From positions 1-64,000 of the forward strand of contig JAECUM010016812.1 in NCBI GenBank assembly GCA_016617855.1: a stretch of 64,000 nt of DNA, given 5' to 3'. Below the pieces are notes generated by a model, which was given only the letters and a program-made list of their open reading frames with translations, was not told the origin of the DNA and did not search any database. Position 1 is the first letter of the stretch. The number at the start of each line of letters is the position of its first letter. Shown piece by piece: positions 16,640 to 29,625 of this stretch. A program made the translations under genes and the position numbers. This DNA is from Megalonaias nervosa. Its lineage: Eukaryota; Mollusca; Bivalvia; Unionida; Unionidae.

Positions 16640-19600
16640 GCATGCTGAATCTTTCCTTAGTGTGAGAATTTCTGGCCGACAAGGGCGATAAATCAAAACT
16701 TACCCTTCAGCTACGAAGTTCAGGACATTGACACGCTCGAAACAGCTTAGCCACCCAAGTTTCACCACAGGACTCAACATTACTAGCAACTCCCTCTACC
16801 TCGCCTCCTCGGGGTTCGATTTGATTCCTATTGGGGAACAGCGAGAGACAGAGCTAAACAAAGAATCCAGTTCTCTCTCACTCAGGAGACATACGGACAG
16901 GTTATTTGGATCAAACATTCCATAACCAGTCTCAAACTGATGATCCTAACAATGCCCTCCCCACACGGTTGGCCTATTTCCGTTGCTACCGGCCTAGGCC
17001 ATATACTAGGGATCACGAAGGGCCAAAACGTCAATATTACGGGCTCAATCACTAACGGGCTTTCAATATATCGAACCCGACTTTTGCAGACATGTGCAGG
17101 AACCATTCTAACCCACATACCGTCTTGAGACACTCACTCGGCACGATGCCAAGAGTAGTTCCTCACGCTTCAACAGATGTCGCTTCGCAATTGCTCTACA
17201 CTCTTCCACAAGAAGAGACTCTTTACTCAGCGACTATCTCGAAGTCACAGTTTCTAATTCAGGGCTTTCTACGAATGAAGTGAGCGGTAGACCTCGTCAC
17301 TGTTCGCTAGCTAAGTCTCATGCATTGCCTGAGATCTTAGACTCACGTCATACAACCAGAATATGTTGTTTGTTCTTAAGTGATGTCATCACTTCTAGAC
17401 TATCTCATATCACGGAAAGATTCAGCTTCCGCATTTGAACCCCGAAGTTCTGGCCTCCACCTCTCACTCCATCAGCAACCTGAACCGGAGCTCCAGCATC
17501 TCTTGCTCTTGTGACGAAACGGAAGAGTCCAGCTTCAATTACTTCCGTAGACTGAGAGTGTTATGGACATTTTGACCTGCTGTCATCAACAGTTCATCGG
17601 CGTTTCTACCTTGGCCATGCCCAAGTATTTCATTTGGAACCTCCAGCAGTCGACAGTGATATCGCCGCTTTGGGGGATGACAAAGTCACACTCCATACAT
17701 ATGGATCGGATGGCCTTTGATGACACTTGGCATTTAGTGCCCAACATCGTTGTCGTGGCTTCGATATTTGACTTCGTCTCTATGGATGCCTTCTCCCATA
17801 ACGTACACCTCATGGCGTGCATGGGCATCGGTCTCAATAATGGCCCGAGTACTGAACAAAACTACAAATTTACAATTGTGGGAACGCGACTCGGTGCTCT
17901 CTGCCTGCACTTTCATGAAGGACCACTACAAGGCTAAGCTAAAAGCATAGCCTTTATCCTCTAACTATCCTTTTAACGGCCAGATTGAAGTCTGCAAACA
18001 AGCCACCAAACAGAACAATTTCCCTCCTTCACAACCAAAGCGTCGATAGAGAGATAGTACAGGAAACCAACAAAAGGACAAAAGGGCCAGACATAGGACA
18101 CAAACCTCTGAAAACCATCCTATCGAAGCTCCACTCAGCAATGCTCACAGTTCTCGCAAACCAAAGCAGATAAAGCACCAAGAGGGTTCTATCTTTCATT
18201 CCAAGAGCGAGACTTTGCCATCAGTGTTGACTTAAAAGACGAATACCTTTATGTCCCAATCCACAAGGCTTTCTGGACGTTCCTGTGATTTGCCTACAAC
18301 ATCGTATACCAATTCAGGGCACTCCCATTGGGACTCAACATCATCTCCTGCTTCTTCAATCGTATGATGAATCGAATCATAGAGCATGTCCGGACCATTT
18401 CTACGGCGGCAACATCAAGTTACCTCGACAACATCCTGCAGAAGCATCAGGTGAGTAATATAAACACGACATGATAACCCTTGTTACACTGCTTACCAGC
18501 TTGGGCTTCACGTCAACAAGGAAAAATCCTACCTAGTACTTTCTCAACGACTTGTTTACCTAGGTATGGAGTTAAAAAATACACACACATCATTGTTCGT
18601 CTCCCTCAGGATCCTGCATGGAAAATCCTAACCATGCTGGCTTCTTTACTTTCGAGGAAAATTCTATCCGCACTGGAATTCCTTCGCCAACTAGGCTCGC
18701 TCAGAGCGGCAGCGAACCTCATTGTTGTTGATCGCCTTTTCATATGCCCATTGCAAATGATTATTCTGTGCCAGTGGAGGCTAAAAGTTTGCCAACTGGT
18801 CCAACCTCTCCCCAGCTGCACACATTTGAGGCACCATCTGCGGAATTGGGGAGACTTAACCGACCTACTCGCCATCTTTGAGAATACACGGCCGAAACAT
18901 TAACCCTATGCAAATATGGAACCCTATGCCCAAATGGAACCCATCTTGGGTATTAAGTTTGGCTGAACAAGACACCTTCAGAAGAAAATTTCACGGGCAT
19001 CCCTGGCGCACCTTTCATACAAGCCCTGCTTCATCATGGCGTTAGCGACTGCGGGCAGAATTAGCGAAATAATGCCTTATCATCAGACCCGAATTACATC
19101 CAGTTCCGACAAGACGGATCAGTCTTATTCATGACGGCATCCTCTTTCATCGCCAAGAACCGGCTTCCTTCACGGGTAACCAAACTTTCGTCATGAAACC
19201 TCTGACTCGTCTGGACACATCAGCTAAAGACCCAGTTCGGTCTTTGAAGTGGTACCTTAATAAAAGGGCCTTTGTGCTGACAGAGATCACGCCTTTTATT
19301 ACCTCTCAAGACAGGACAGGAGGATTAATCAACACAGACAACATCGTCCCTGATTAAGTGGGTTATTCACCTGGCACATAGAGAAATAACCCCAGCTCAC
19401 ATGAACTTATTACCCATTCGGCTCCCGAGATTAAAGCAGATGCCACCAGCCTAGCATTTGTCCGGAACTGCTCGCTAAACGACATCATTCAGGCTGTGGG
19501 ATGGAGATCGGAGAGCACATTCTCTAGCTTTGATCTTTGAGATCTGTCATCCCTTAGGACCCAATTCAGTCTTGTAGGACCTATGTCCGCAGCTCAATAG

Positions 19601-19700
19601 GTCACCTTTACAGGTCGATCGACAGTCACGACTTCCGCTGATTTGCTTTGGGGGAGGGATTTCCCCCTATTTGATTCCTCGCCCCGACAGAGGGAGTCAC
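16640..19700 (+). mobile_element. DIRS-like (tyrosine-recombinase) retrotransposon remnant
   Basis: Degenerate + strand coding sequence with many stops. About 16.9-17.3 kb resembles a gag-like ORF. At 18.2-18.45 kb the reverse transcriptase reads FAISVDLKDEYLYVPIHKAF, then YQFRALPLGL and a SYLDN in place of the catalytic YLDD. At about 19.1-19.6 kb a tyrosine-recombinase-like end is visible (ending near GMEIGEHI followed by a Phe/Ser-rich DLRDLSSL-like region in shifted frames). RT followed by a tyrosine recombinase is the DIRS order. It lies in the long RetSat intron, same strand as the gene. Confidence 0.65.
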
Positions 19701-19754
19701 CTATAGTCGGGTTACCTAGAATCTCTTACCTATTCTCCTGAGGTATTTGATTGG

Positions 19755-20036
19755 GAAATGTATTTGTGAGTGTGATTTTGATTTTTAACGTAGCTTTAGC
19801 AATTTTTCAGTCATATCGCTACGGTGTCTGCTGTGTGACAGTTTATAATGATATCTGGCACATTATCCTGACATCAGGCCGATGAGTCCTAACACTAACC
19901 TCTTAATGCTGAGCGTCTAGCGCGGCAGCTGTTGGTACCATTTTTATAAGTCTTTGGTGTGACTCCGCCGGGGTTCGAATCCGCAACCTGCCGCGTCCAA
20001 GGCGGATGCTCTAACCACTAGGCAAACCGATCGGTC
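19755..20036 (-). mobile_element. SINE type A, diverged copy
   Basis: Shares central and tRNA-related parts with the copy at 7902-8222, in the same orientation, with an internal deletion of about 40 bp around 19860. Ends at CCACTAGGCAAACCGATCGG. Confidence 0.85.
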
Positions 20037-20181
20037 GATAACGTATTTAAAGAAGAAACCAATTTTTCCTAGTAAACTTTTATTTGGGAATACCCAATCA
20101 TACATACACGTTCACCCTCGACCATTTTTTACATATAAAGGGAGATCACTCTGCCTGACCACCACATAGCTCACTTTAAAG

Positions 20182-20356
20182 CAGGGGTCTCAAACACGCG
20201 GCCCGCGGGCCGCATGCGGCCCGCCAAGCCCTATCCTGTGGCCCGCAAACTGATTGGCGTCACACGGTGTCATGAGAGATAACAAAGATGGTGCGGCCCT
20301 TGGGTCATCGAAAATGCCATCATGCGGCCCTCATGGTGGTTTGAGTTTGAGACCTC

Positions 20357-20358
<2 letters not shown>
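20182..20358 (+). mobile_element. hAT-type MITE
   Basis: Terminal inverted repeats CAGGGGTCTCAAAC at 20182 and its near reverse complement ending GACCTCTG at 20358. GGCCCGCGGGCC and GCGGCCC blocks inside are typical of a widespread non-autonomous hAT family. No 8-bp target duplication recognised, since a GA array adjoins the right end. Confidence 0.75.

Positions 20359-20436
<78 letters not shown>
20359..20436. repeat. (GA)n microsatellite
   Basis: Uninterrupted GA dinucleotides directly abutting the MITE. Confidence 0.97.
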
Positions 20437-20438
<2 letters not shown>

Positions 20439-21244
20439 GTAAGAATATCATGAGCACGGTGTGAGAGACGTAGCCGATTTCACCAGATTGTACCATGCAG
20501 TAAATAAGCGTTAGGGTCTAATGCGTATTCATACCTTTCACGGAGCAGAGTCTGTCTTATCTTTTAATACTACCGGGTCCAGCATCCGTCTTGGCTTTAA
20601 TATTTTGAAGTGTGGTGACGTCATCAACGGTCATTTCTACTATCCTAACTTTAACTAGATATTTCTATTCAGAAAATTTATATACAATTATCATATGATA
20701 CAATCTGAAATAAAAGACAAGTTAAACATTTTATTTTGTGAAATTACTGTCAAAGTGTTATTTATCCCGTGGCAGAATCGGCTACTTCCGCCTGATGGAG
20801 TCCTGTAGAAAGACTTTGTGACCGTAATGGTAAAAATAAAGGTTAATATGCCAGATGAGGTTCATGCGATTGTCGTCCGAGAGTTATTTACTGTCTTTTG
20901 AATGGATATGTATAGCTTTTTCAGTCTTCTTGCGATTCTGAAATGATAAAAGATGCGTGACAAAAAGTCGAAACGAGCTGATGGTTGGGGTCACGCTTGC
21001 TCTTCTTGTGTTAATTTATAGTTACGATACGGTGATTTCGTGTATCAGAAATTTCATCGTACTTTATTGATAAAATGTCATACTTCTGTGTTTTCATCTG
21101 CACCCAAAACCACATGCCTAACATTTGAACTGTCAGAGTTGCGTGGTACAAATTATTTGAACTAGTACGATTGACACGAAATAAAACAAAATTAAGCTGT
21201 GAGATAAGATTGCTAAAATCTAACAAAATGTTCTACCTTTTCAG
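20437..21244. other. End of long RetSat intron
   Basis: Unique AT-rich sequence; no gene or clear repeat seen. Confidence 0.6.
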
Positions 21245-21404
21245 CTCGCGTATATGGAGGTGAGCACCCCGCTAAGTAACCGGCACTATCTCGGTTGTGC
21301 AGGCGGGGAAATATACGGCTTGAACGACACCAAAGCGAGGATGGAACCTAGGACTATCATGGAATTACGCCCAAAAACTGAAATACCCGGACTTTTTCTT
21401 ACAG
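21245..21404 (+). CDS. RETSAT: RetSat exon
   Basis: Acceptor CTACCTTTTCAG before 21245 and donor CTTACAG/GTCTGT after 21404. The frame is intact: MEVSTPLSNRHYLG, GGEIYGLNDTKARM, then MELRPKTEIPGLFLTG. These match the substrate/FAD-binding C-terminal part of RetSat, where TPLTN, a Tyr-Gly-Leu segment and RP-T-IPGLYLTG are conserved. Phase 0 on entry and 1 on exit fits the neighbouring exons. Confidence 0.9.
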
Positions 21405-21497
21405 GTCTGTCTATCTATCCTACATTTTGAAGTCACTTAAAGAATTTCTTTTCGTTATTTTGGACCTAAATTTTTAACGTTTTTTAATCCATTTCAG

Positions 21498-21625
21498 GAC
21501 ATGACGTATTCACGGCTGGTTTTGTGGGTGCCCTTTATGGCGGGCTGCTGTGTGCTTCCGTAGTCTTATATTGGAACCTAATGCTTGATCTTAAACGTAT
21601 GTCCCAGAACATGAGAAAATCTTAA
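21498..21625 (+). CDS. RETSAT: RetSat last exon
   Basis: Acceptor TCCATTTCAG before 21498. The frame gives HDVFTAGFVGALYGGLL (RetSat signature GQD-F-GFMGALYG), then a hydrophobic CASVVLYWNLM and a basic end MRKS before TAA at 21623-21625. The hydrophobic C-terminus fits membrane anchoring in the ER. Both this and the previous exon lack damage. Confidence 0.9.
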
Positions 21626-23160
21626 CATTGAAGCGGATATTGGACGAACGTGTTGGAAAAACTATACACCCGATGATTTTGAATGCGTGAACAGGAAATA
21701 CAAGAACAACATATCATGGCATTTATTCTTTCGCTTGCAAATCGTGTACCACTTTTCCGGCTGCAACGGCAATCGCAGCGTTGTCAACTTGACGATTTTG
21801 TGTCGGAGTTATGTGTTTCAGTTTTGAAAGTCACATACAGTTAGAGGGGTGTGCATCATGATGAGTTCGCAGGCGAAGCATATGTCACGTCTCCCTCACA
21901 TTAGGGACACGTACAAAACCAATACATTTAGAGGGAGTATGCATCATGGTGGAGGTCACAGACGAAACAAATACGAAAGTGTATTGTCAAAGCGGTCATA
22001 TTGGCGCATTTACTCGATTTAAACATTCATTGTTGTTATAAAATTTAATACTAATGCAGTTTAACCAAATTCTTCTCAAACCTGATGAATGCTTTACATC
22101 TTATGTCCTAAAAAAATTCCAGAAGGAAATTATTGATCACTATAGACTTCTGCAAGTATGGTGGCCAGGTACTAAACAGGGCCAAGAAAAGAGGAACTAG
22201 CGTCTATCCTAGCAGATAACATAGTGGTACAATTTTTTACAACATGCGCAGTTTTAGTCATAATATGACAGAACGTGGCATTCAATCCGGTCACACCCTT
22301 AGGTTGACCTCGTCCAAACATTTCCTAGTATTTTAAATAGATTTTTGCCATATGTATTTTTCGGGGAGTGTAAATAATGGCCTTCCAAAGAAATATGGAT
22401 GTATGATTATTCAAATAAAGTTAATAATTGCCATCTAAAGATATATGTAATTAAATTCTAGAATATGGCAACCATTACTGATAATGAACGCCTAGATGAT
22501 CTGGATTGACTAGTAATATTAGTATTGTAAATCTGAGAAAATAAATGTATCTTATAAATATATGTACACTATGTTTATAACCATGCACTAGTCAGATGTT
22601 GTATTTTGGGCTCAAAAACTGACATTTTTACAAACCCCTTATTGAGGTGCAATAATCTGATAGATGCAGATATTAAAATGTATACTTGATTTAATTTATT
22701 CCTTATCTTTATATAGTTAAGCATTGCTATAAGATTATATACGTCTAGTCCTTCGTGGGAGTCACCATACTGTTTACATCGTAAAGCCTCACAACCTGCT
22801 GAAATGTTTAATTCATTTTCCGAAAACCGTTCCTTCTCATCATACTGATAATTACAAGTAGGCTTACGTATCAATTTACGTTGTTTTCAAAAGCCAATTC
22901 TTGTCTCAGAAGTTTTCGCCGATTCGGTGTTCCTTTGTTTTATATCCCAATTTAAGCTTTGAGAATAGGTTTCTCTGTATCATTCCGTCTAAAAAGTGTT
23001 CAAAACAAACCAAACTTTTTTCGGCAATGTTTTTCGCTTTTTGACTTCAATTCATTTGAGCTTCGTTGAGTCATCAAACGGTCTAGAATGAAATTTAAAT
23101 GGAACCAAACATGCACAGTCTTCATGCAATTGTTTGGTTTTTCACATATTTATTTCTTCC
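21626..23160. other. RetSat 3' flank, nothing else recognised
   Basis: Probable 3' UTR then unique AT-rich DNA; short frames (for example minus 22575-22874) have no likeness to known proteins. Confidence 0.5.
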
Positions 23161-23167
23161 ATAAATT

Positions 23168-23169
23168 AA

Positions 23170-23214
<45 letters not shown>
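23168..23214. repeat. (AAT)n microsatellite
   Basis: About fifteen ATA/AAT triplets. Confidence 0.95.
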
Positions 23215-23399
23215 CAGCATCATTATTTAACGAGAATAACACATTTGGACATGAAGGACCCATCCGCCATGTGGTCCTCGATTTTTTAACAGGTTGATAT
23301 TTTTTTTTTTTTGTAAAGTCACTTACACACAATATGCTCGCACAAATCTAAAATGAATTAATATGGGACACTTTAGTGATCAACATAACTTTTATGAAC

Positions 23400-25330
23400 A
23401 ATAGGCAATACACAGGTATACATATTTGCAGCACATCAGAAGTCATTTATACATAGTATAAAACATGCACATTTTCCTTCTGCGCATAAATTTAATATTA
23501 AGTCATTACCCATAGTCATTACCCATTTGAGATTATGTTTATCAGATACTTTTTATCTGAATGGAAAGGAGTGGAAGAAGAAGAAATAATTTCATTCAAT
23601 TTAGCTAATACGCTGCACCTTTCATTTGTTGCGCTTAAAAAATAATCCATGGAATTTTGTGCGCTCTTCTATAACTAGTAAAACTTCTTAGATTCAAATA
23701 GCAACTGTTCTTCCGAATAATTAGAATATTTGACTCAAACACCATAATTTTTCAACACAGAATATATATGCGTGTTCAGTATGATGTCAGAGAAATGTTT
23801 AACAGCGAGAGTGTGTCACTGTCAATTTCACTTCTAAGTATTCAATTTGTTGGATATGTGAAGGGATGATGCAGATATTCCAAATTTATAGTATGATATT
23901 TGTGGCCGGATATTTGTATCATTCGATTTGGAACTGTAGACTATTGTAGACATAGACAAATATTGAACTGCATCACATGATAAAAGCTATTTTACGGAGT
24001 AAACATGTTGTGGTTGGATGACGTTCTTTCAATCTGGAGGCCGGTTTATGTTCACATTCTTCTGTGAACAGAGGTGAGTTTGATGGCGCTCTACAGTTTC
24101 GTACTTTGCATAGGTTAGAATTTTAAAGACAAAGAATTTCACCGGGTTTCCTCACTGGTTAAACTGGCTATTTAAAAAAGACCTTGTATATCATAGGTAT
24201 TGTTCAAAGAACCTTTAATTCTATTTATTTTGGTGTGTAATTGATGGGTGTAATATGGGTTAAAGAGTATACAGCTTGGCCTTACTCCAGATGTGCTCCT
24301 TTCAAAAAACTGCTAGCTCCACTGGTCATTTTCACTTCCTGGACTAAAGAGGTAAATTGTAAAAAATGAGCCTATAACTATTTTCTGTATTTCATATATT
24401 TGGTAACTCATTCATTGCACTTTCAGAAGCTGGTATTGTCTAGTCGGGCAAAATTTATTTTCCCTATTTTAATAGGTGCTAAAGATAGTGTACTTTAGAC
24501 TAATTCAGGTTGATTTTTTAGCACAAGGGAGCAGTCATTTTAGTTAGCAGTGTGTACAATTTCCACAAGTACAAAATCCAAAGAAATTTCAGCCACATTA
24601 CATCAAAGTAGCATAGAGATATGCCAACATTCTCTCCACAGTGCATGTTTTAAATGCAAACAACTTCACCTTTCATACGTCAGTCTCTCAAAAATACATA
24701 ATAACTGGTGAGCGCCCTCTTTATTTACTTGTATAGGTTAACATTTAAACCACTCTTGTATATAGGGTGGATTTCATGCTACATGTATACCCTCACCCCT
24801 TTCCACACGCACGCTATTAATTTGACCAATTCATTTTTATTTGTTGTTGTTCTTTTTCTTCTTTTTTGGGGTTGAACGCCATTTTTCAGCGCATGATAAT
24901 CTATACATGGCGTAACGAACCCATGTGGGGTAAATGGACCATATTTAGACAGACGTGACTCATTTTTCGACAATTCCCTTTTGGCAGTCGATCCTAAAAG
25001 GTGGCCGCCAAAATGTCAGTAATAATAGTAAAAACAAAAAAATTAAAAGATGCGGGGAATGAAATTTAACCAAGATCTCAGCCAATCAATAAAAAGAATA
25101 CTGCGCAAGAATTTCATAGGCTTATTTGGATCAATCAGAATCACATAAAGTGCTATGTCAACATGTTGTAATATCAAATTATTAAACTGTATACACTATA
25201 GGTAAAGCGTACCGACTGTGTGTTGAATGAACAATATGCAATACACAGGATACTTATTTCAGCATGTCAGAAGTCATATATATTTAGTATAAGACGTGCA
25301 CGTCTTATTTCTGCACACAATGATAACATT
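23400..25330 (+). repeat. Dispersed repeat D, copy 1 (with internal insertion)
   Basis: Shares with 44940-46150: 'cattacccatttgaga', 'ccttccgaataa', a 19-codon frame M-x-W-L-D-x-x-L-S-x-W-R ending TGA followed by CAGAGGTGAGTTT, then 'gttaacatttaaaccac..ttg..catagggtgga', a Leu-type 'ttgttgttctt' tail element and 'aaccatcagaa.cacataaagtg'. Copy 1 carries about 0.6 kb extra (24.08-24.70 kb). Segments at 23.40-23.48 and 25.23-25.31 kb also resemble each other ('caatacacagg..cagaagtcat'). Confidence 0.6.
24830..25010. mobile_element. SINE/MITE-like element, type D, copy 1
   Basis: Starts 'ttgttgttctttttcttctt', contains 'ggggttgaacgcc' and 'atacatggcgtaacgaacccatgtgggg'. A second copy is at 45715-45900. 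The 'ggggtttaacgcc' block is common in molluscan SINE tails. Confidence 0.5.
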
Positions 25331-26365
25331 CTGTTAGGAGGCATCAATAGATCATTCCAGCTGGTCAAGAATTTCTTTAACGATGTTTTAAGCGAAGCAA
25401 GGGAATTGGGAATTACATATCCTCAGAGGTAATGATTTCCAAAAAGTGGAAGCTGATAAGTAAGAGATTTTGAAAAGGTTGATTTTCGACCGCAAAATCT
25501 GGAGACCATTGTTAGTTGTCGATCAGAAATTATGCTCAATATTTCATGATCTTAGTTAAATTAGGTTAGAAATATAATCTGGAGAAAGACCGTTTAAAGA
25601 TTTGCATATCATGATTCCTTTAAAATAAAGAATACGTTTTTGTATAGGCAGCCATTGGAGACGTGAAAACAAATCATTCGGGATTCTTAAAAGGAACTTC
25701 AGAATTATTCTGGCAGTCCTTTTCTGGAATAGGTCAATTAAATGTGTTTCCCCGTATGGTACAGTCGTAATCTATCATTGGTAGTATATATCCCCAAAAA
25801 TAAAGTTCAAGTGACTGGAGAGGTAGAAATTTTTCGACTGTAATTTTAAGAGAGCTGTTCTTTTGATGATCATTGTACATACGTTATCGATATGTTATTC
25901 CAGCTTAGATATAGATCAATGTAGATACCAAGAAGCCCACAAATAAATTTCCTATTGAGAAAACTTAACTCGATCCACGTTTACGGAACACAAACCGTCT
26001 TCACCTTTCTTATATTTTCCTCGCTATAAATGTAACTTTTTCAGAGAATACGAGCAGCGATAACATGTAAAGAAAAGATTGATATTATTTTGATAGGAGC
26101 ACGTGCATTATCTAATGTTCATGTCACTATCGTCGTGGCTGATGTATCACATGATTGGTTAATGGCTGTGCTCATGATACTGGGGTCAAATACAGATTAC
26201 GCTATCTATAGGTCTTTTTGTAAATAGCCAGGATGACAGTAAGGTAAACCCGGGAAATTTATTTTCTTTAAGAATTAATTGCAATACAAAATGCAAAATT
26301 GTAGTGCGCAACCTATGTAAAACTTCTTTGCACATATTTTTGATGCGTATCTGCTAACGATCTAA
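25331..26365. other. Unique DNA, nothing recognised
   Basis: No gene or repeat that I can support. Confidence 0.5.
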
Positions 26366-26366
26366 A

Positions 26367-26369
<3 letters not shown>

Positions 26370-26454
<85 letters not shown>
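26370..26454. repeat. (TA)n then (AAT)n microsatellite
   Basis: About 27 TA units followed by about ten AAT triplets. Confidence 0.95.
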
Positions 26455-26456
<2 letters not shown>

Positions 26457-26624
26457 ATTCCATACACTTTGCAGTGGACAATTTTTATTCATTGATATCA
26501 TGAGTTATCTATGTTGATCCTTCTGGATTCATCTGCGAAGTAATGCATTCATTAGGTATGTAGTTTCCAGTTCGTTTCATTTATTACAAATAATATTATA
26601 AATAATACAATTCTGCATATTAGT

Positions 26625-26935
26625 TGACCGCTTCGGTGGTTAGTGGTTAGAGCTTCCGCCTCGGATGCGGGGGGTAGCGGGTTGGAACCTCGGCCGAGTG
26701 ATACCATAGACTTATAAAAGTGGTACTAACAGCTGCCTCGCTAGGTGCTCAGCATTAAGAGGTTAGTGTTAGGACTGGTCGGGCTGGTGTCGGAACAATG
26801 CGACTGGGTGGGACATCATGTTACATGTCTGGGACATGATGCCCCAATACCAGACATCACTATAAACTGCCACATCGTAGCGATATGACTGAAAAAATGT
26901 TAAAGCAACGTTAAAAAACCAAATCACAAACGCAT
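26625..26935 (+). mobile_element. SINE type A
   Basis: tRNA-related head (GGTTAGTGGTTAGAGC, then GGGTTGGAACCTC), central GCTCAGCATTAAGAGGTTAG and tail ending near 'acaaacgcataca'. Confidence 0.9.
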
Positions 26936-26959
26936 ACACTCTGCATATTAGTTGGGATA

Positions 26960-27155
26960 GATCGTTTGGTTTCGTTTTGGTGCATTAAGGCACAGCAACA
27001 TGAATAGGTTATTTAGTGCTGAGGCAATTAGTGTAGACTTAATTGCAAAAGGACGCACCACGGGTAGCTGACAGAGGCTGGTCTGGTAGTAGGATTTGAA
27101 CCAGCACCATTTCGGTCGTGAGCTTAAATCGTTAACCACTGAGCTACAGCGGCTC
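26960..27155 (-). mobile_element. SINE type C
   Basis: Related to 12320-12480: 'aaggcacagcaaca', 'gtgctgaggcaatt', 'gatttgaaccagc' and 'aaccactgagc' as tRNA-like boxes on the minus strand. Confidence 0.6.
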
Positions 27156-27249
27156 CTAGCTGGGATAGATATTCATGCTTTTAAGTAAAGGTGCTTTTGA
27201 TATAAGATTGGTTTCACGCTGTTGCGGTTGCCCCGGGTGCCAGAGGTCT

Positions 27250-27256
27250 TTTTTGT

Positions 27257-27288
<32 letters not shown>

Positions 27289-27291
27289 GAG
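27250..27291. repeat. (GT)n microsatellite
   Basis: TGTGTG run with few interruptions. Confidence 0.9.
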
Positions 27292-27706
27292 GGGCAAAAC
27301 AACTGATAAAAATCAAATTGTTGGAAAATTGTCGTCGGGTCCATCATCATCGCCCAGGGTGCCATTTACACTTAGTACGTCACTGTTTCCACGTATCTTT
27401 GCTGTTGGAAATATACTTTAGAAGCATTTTATATTTATGGTGTTGCTTATGTGGATGCGGTACATTTATTTCTATACCTCTAAATTTTTGATTGATGAGC
27501 AGAACCCCCACCCCCAATGATATGAACATTCATAGATCGGGTTCCGGCATAAATCCATTTATTCTCAATCTATCTGTGATGATTTGTCTACCAGGTAAGT
27601 ATACTAGAAATATCTATACTAACTTTGATTTTTAATCGAGCTAAAGATGTTGAATGCGACAAGAATTAACTCAGTTATGCATTTATATCGAGCTATATCT
27701 TGTTAG

Positions 27707-27899
27707 GCATAGGAAGAACCAGGAGTTTCTGCAGGAATGCACACTGTTAGATCCTGATTCAAGCCAGTGTGCTTGACTGAACAGGAAACATTCGACATAT
27801 TCAACAGACTAGCTTTGGACGGCATCAAACATGAACCCGGGACATCTTCTCAGCCACAGGTTCCTGTAGATCCATCCCTGTTAAAAATCGTTGATACTT
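27707..27899 (+). CDS. Possible host exon, unidentified
   Basis: Acceptor-like CTTGTTAG near 27706 and a strong donor ACTT/GTAAGT at 27900. Most of it codes LTEQETFDIFNRLALDGIKH and then a Pro-rich stretch ending LLKIVDT. The upstream portion (KNQEFLQECTLLDPD) is in another frame, with a break near 27772. Helical, acidic composition looks protein-coding but I recognise no family. Confidence 0.3.
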
Positions 27900-29397
27900 G
27901 TAAGTTATTGTATCGTGTTACTTTGTTGCTATATTTGCTGGTCCTTTGGGATTATTGGGCCCAGACACTTCATCTGAAAATGGAGTTAAGTTAGGGCAGT
28001 GCTTGACATGGTAGGCTAGACAAGTTTGATTACCTTCTCAAAACAGATTTATTAAAACTGAATCTGCCATGTTTGTTTCTTTGTTTGTGATCTGTACTTC
28101 CAAAAGGATTCCCTTTTTAAAATTAAAAAGCCACATTTAATGTGACATTTTATTTTTACATTCCTAGTTTTAATATGAATGAAAGCCTTAAAAGGGGCTA
28201 GTCTCCAATGAAGTTTAAATTAAAATACAGACAGACTAGAAATTGCAGTGAGATTTTTATTTGCTGATAATTTGACTGCTTTCAGGTGTTTGTAGGCTTG
28301 TTTCACTTTTGTTTAAATTTTATATGTTCACATAACTACAATTTGAAGTCTTACAAGGTAGCATTATTTAGATATGTTGCATTTTTCACGTAGTAAATGT
28401 CATCGTGATTATTTTATTGTTTTTATTAAGTGTTACTGTATTGCAATATGTATTGCAATATGGGTTTGGTATATCGCAATATGTCGCAATACAGTTTGGG
28501 GCGTATCGTTGCACCCCTAATATCCAAGTCCACGCACTGAGATTATGCAAAAGTGAAATAGGCAGAAGTGGGTGATCATGTTGTTAGAGAACCAATTTCA
28601 GTAATTAGTTGCAAAAAACATGATCATCATATTAGTTTCAAATTGATTTTCGAAGGCACTACAGTTTTAATATCAAGAACTTCCTCGTGCCCTTGCCGGG
28701 GTTTGAACTTGATACTTCTGAAGTGCTAGGCAAGTGCGATTACTACTGCACTCATCAGCCGTCCGAGTCGGTGAGTTGGTTAGAAAATGTGAGGAATCAT
28801 GATGTTAGCAAGATAAATGCCGAATTTTAAAGTTTTACCAGCAAATAGTTTTCCTGCCCACTACCCGCCCCACTCTCTTGTGCTTCCTCAAACCACTTCC
28901 CCACCCCCACCCGTCCCATTGATTCTTCTGACCTTTGATCTTCTTTTCCTGATAAAGCATATATTTTATTGTGGTCACCTGATGACATTTTGTGCCAAAT
29001 ACGGTCTGGTTCCATCGATCTCGACAGGTATAACAGGAAATTCATTCATTCAGTTCATATCTGATGGGCATTTACTGCAAGTGGACCTTTCTCTGAGGAG
29101 AATACTGGTTCCTGCTTTGCCCTTTGTGACACTAGACTCTACCCCTGGATATCAATTTGCGAAAACTGTCAACCTTGGAGGTTGAACCAACGCCGTATCA
29201 TGTTGTGTGAAAATGACAGCTAACAGCTCAATTTACAGCTAACGATGGACGATAAAGCCCTTACTTTGGGTTGTATCCTCCGTAGTTGTAATTTTTCCAC
29301 TACACGATACTGCAGCCTTACTCCGCCAATAGTTTTCTGTCTGGTATTGTCATTTGTAGTGATTTGCTTATGTACAGTATGTTTTACCCTTTTCGAT
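27900..29397. other. Unique DNA, no gene supported
   Basis: Contains imperfect 'attgcaatatg' repeats near 28440-28490. The frame at 28817-29185 is Pro-rich and low in likeness to any protein. Confidence 0.5.
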
Positions 29398-29625
29398 TTG
29401 GCCCGTGTGGCCGAGTGGTCCAAAGCGCTCGCATCTTACCTTTGTCCGCATGGGTTTGAGTCTCAGGCTCGGCCAATGTGGGTATGTAAGAAAGCTTGCC
29501 AGTAGCTTCCCGTGGGTCGGTGGTTCTTAGCGGGGTTCTTTCTCCACTGGTTGTATTGACCGCCATGTATAAGAATATCGTGCGCGGAGAGCTGGCGTTA
29601 AACCCCCAAAAAACAACAACCACCT
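29398..29625 (+). mobile_element. SINE type B
   Basis: tRNA-like head TGGCCGAGTGGTCCAAAGCG and GGGTTTGAGTCTC, then 'gaaagcttgccagtag' and a 'ggcgttaaaccccc' tail. Partial relative at 31888. Confidence 0.8.

Noticed and set aside
17563..17937. 124-residue ORF as a host gene
   Set aside because: Open in both directions over the DIRS-like remnant with no family likeness; probably relic or chance.
28817..29185. 122-residue Pro-rich ORF
   Set aside because: No splice or protein likeness; composition suggests chance.
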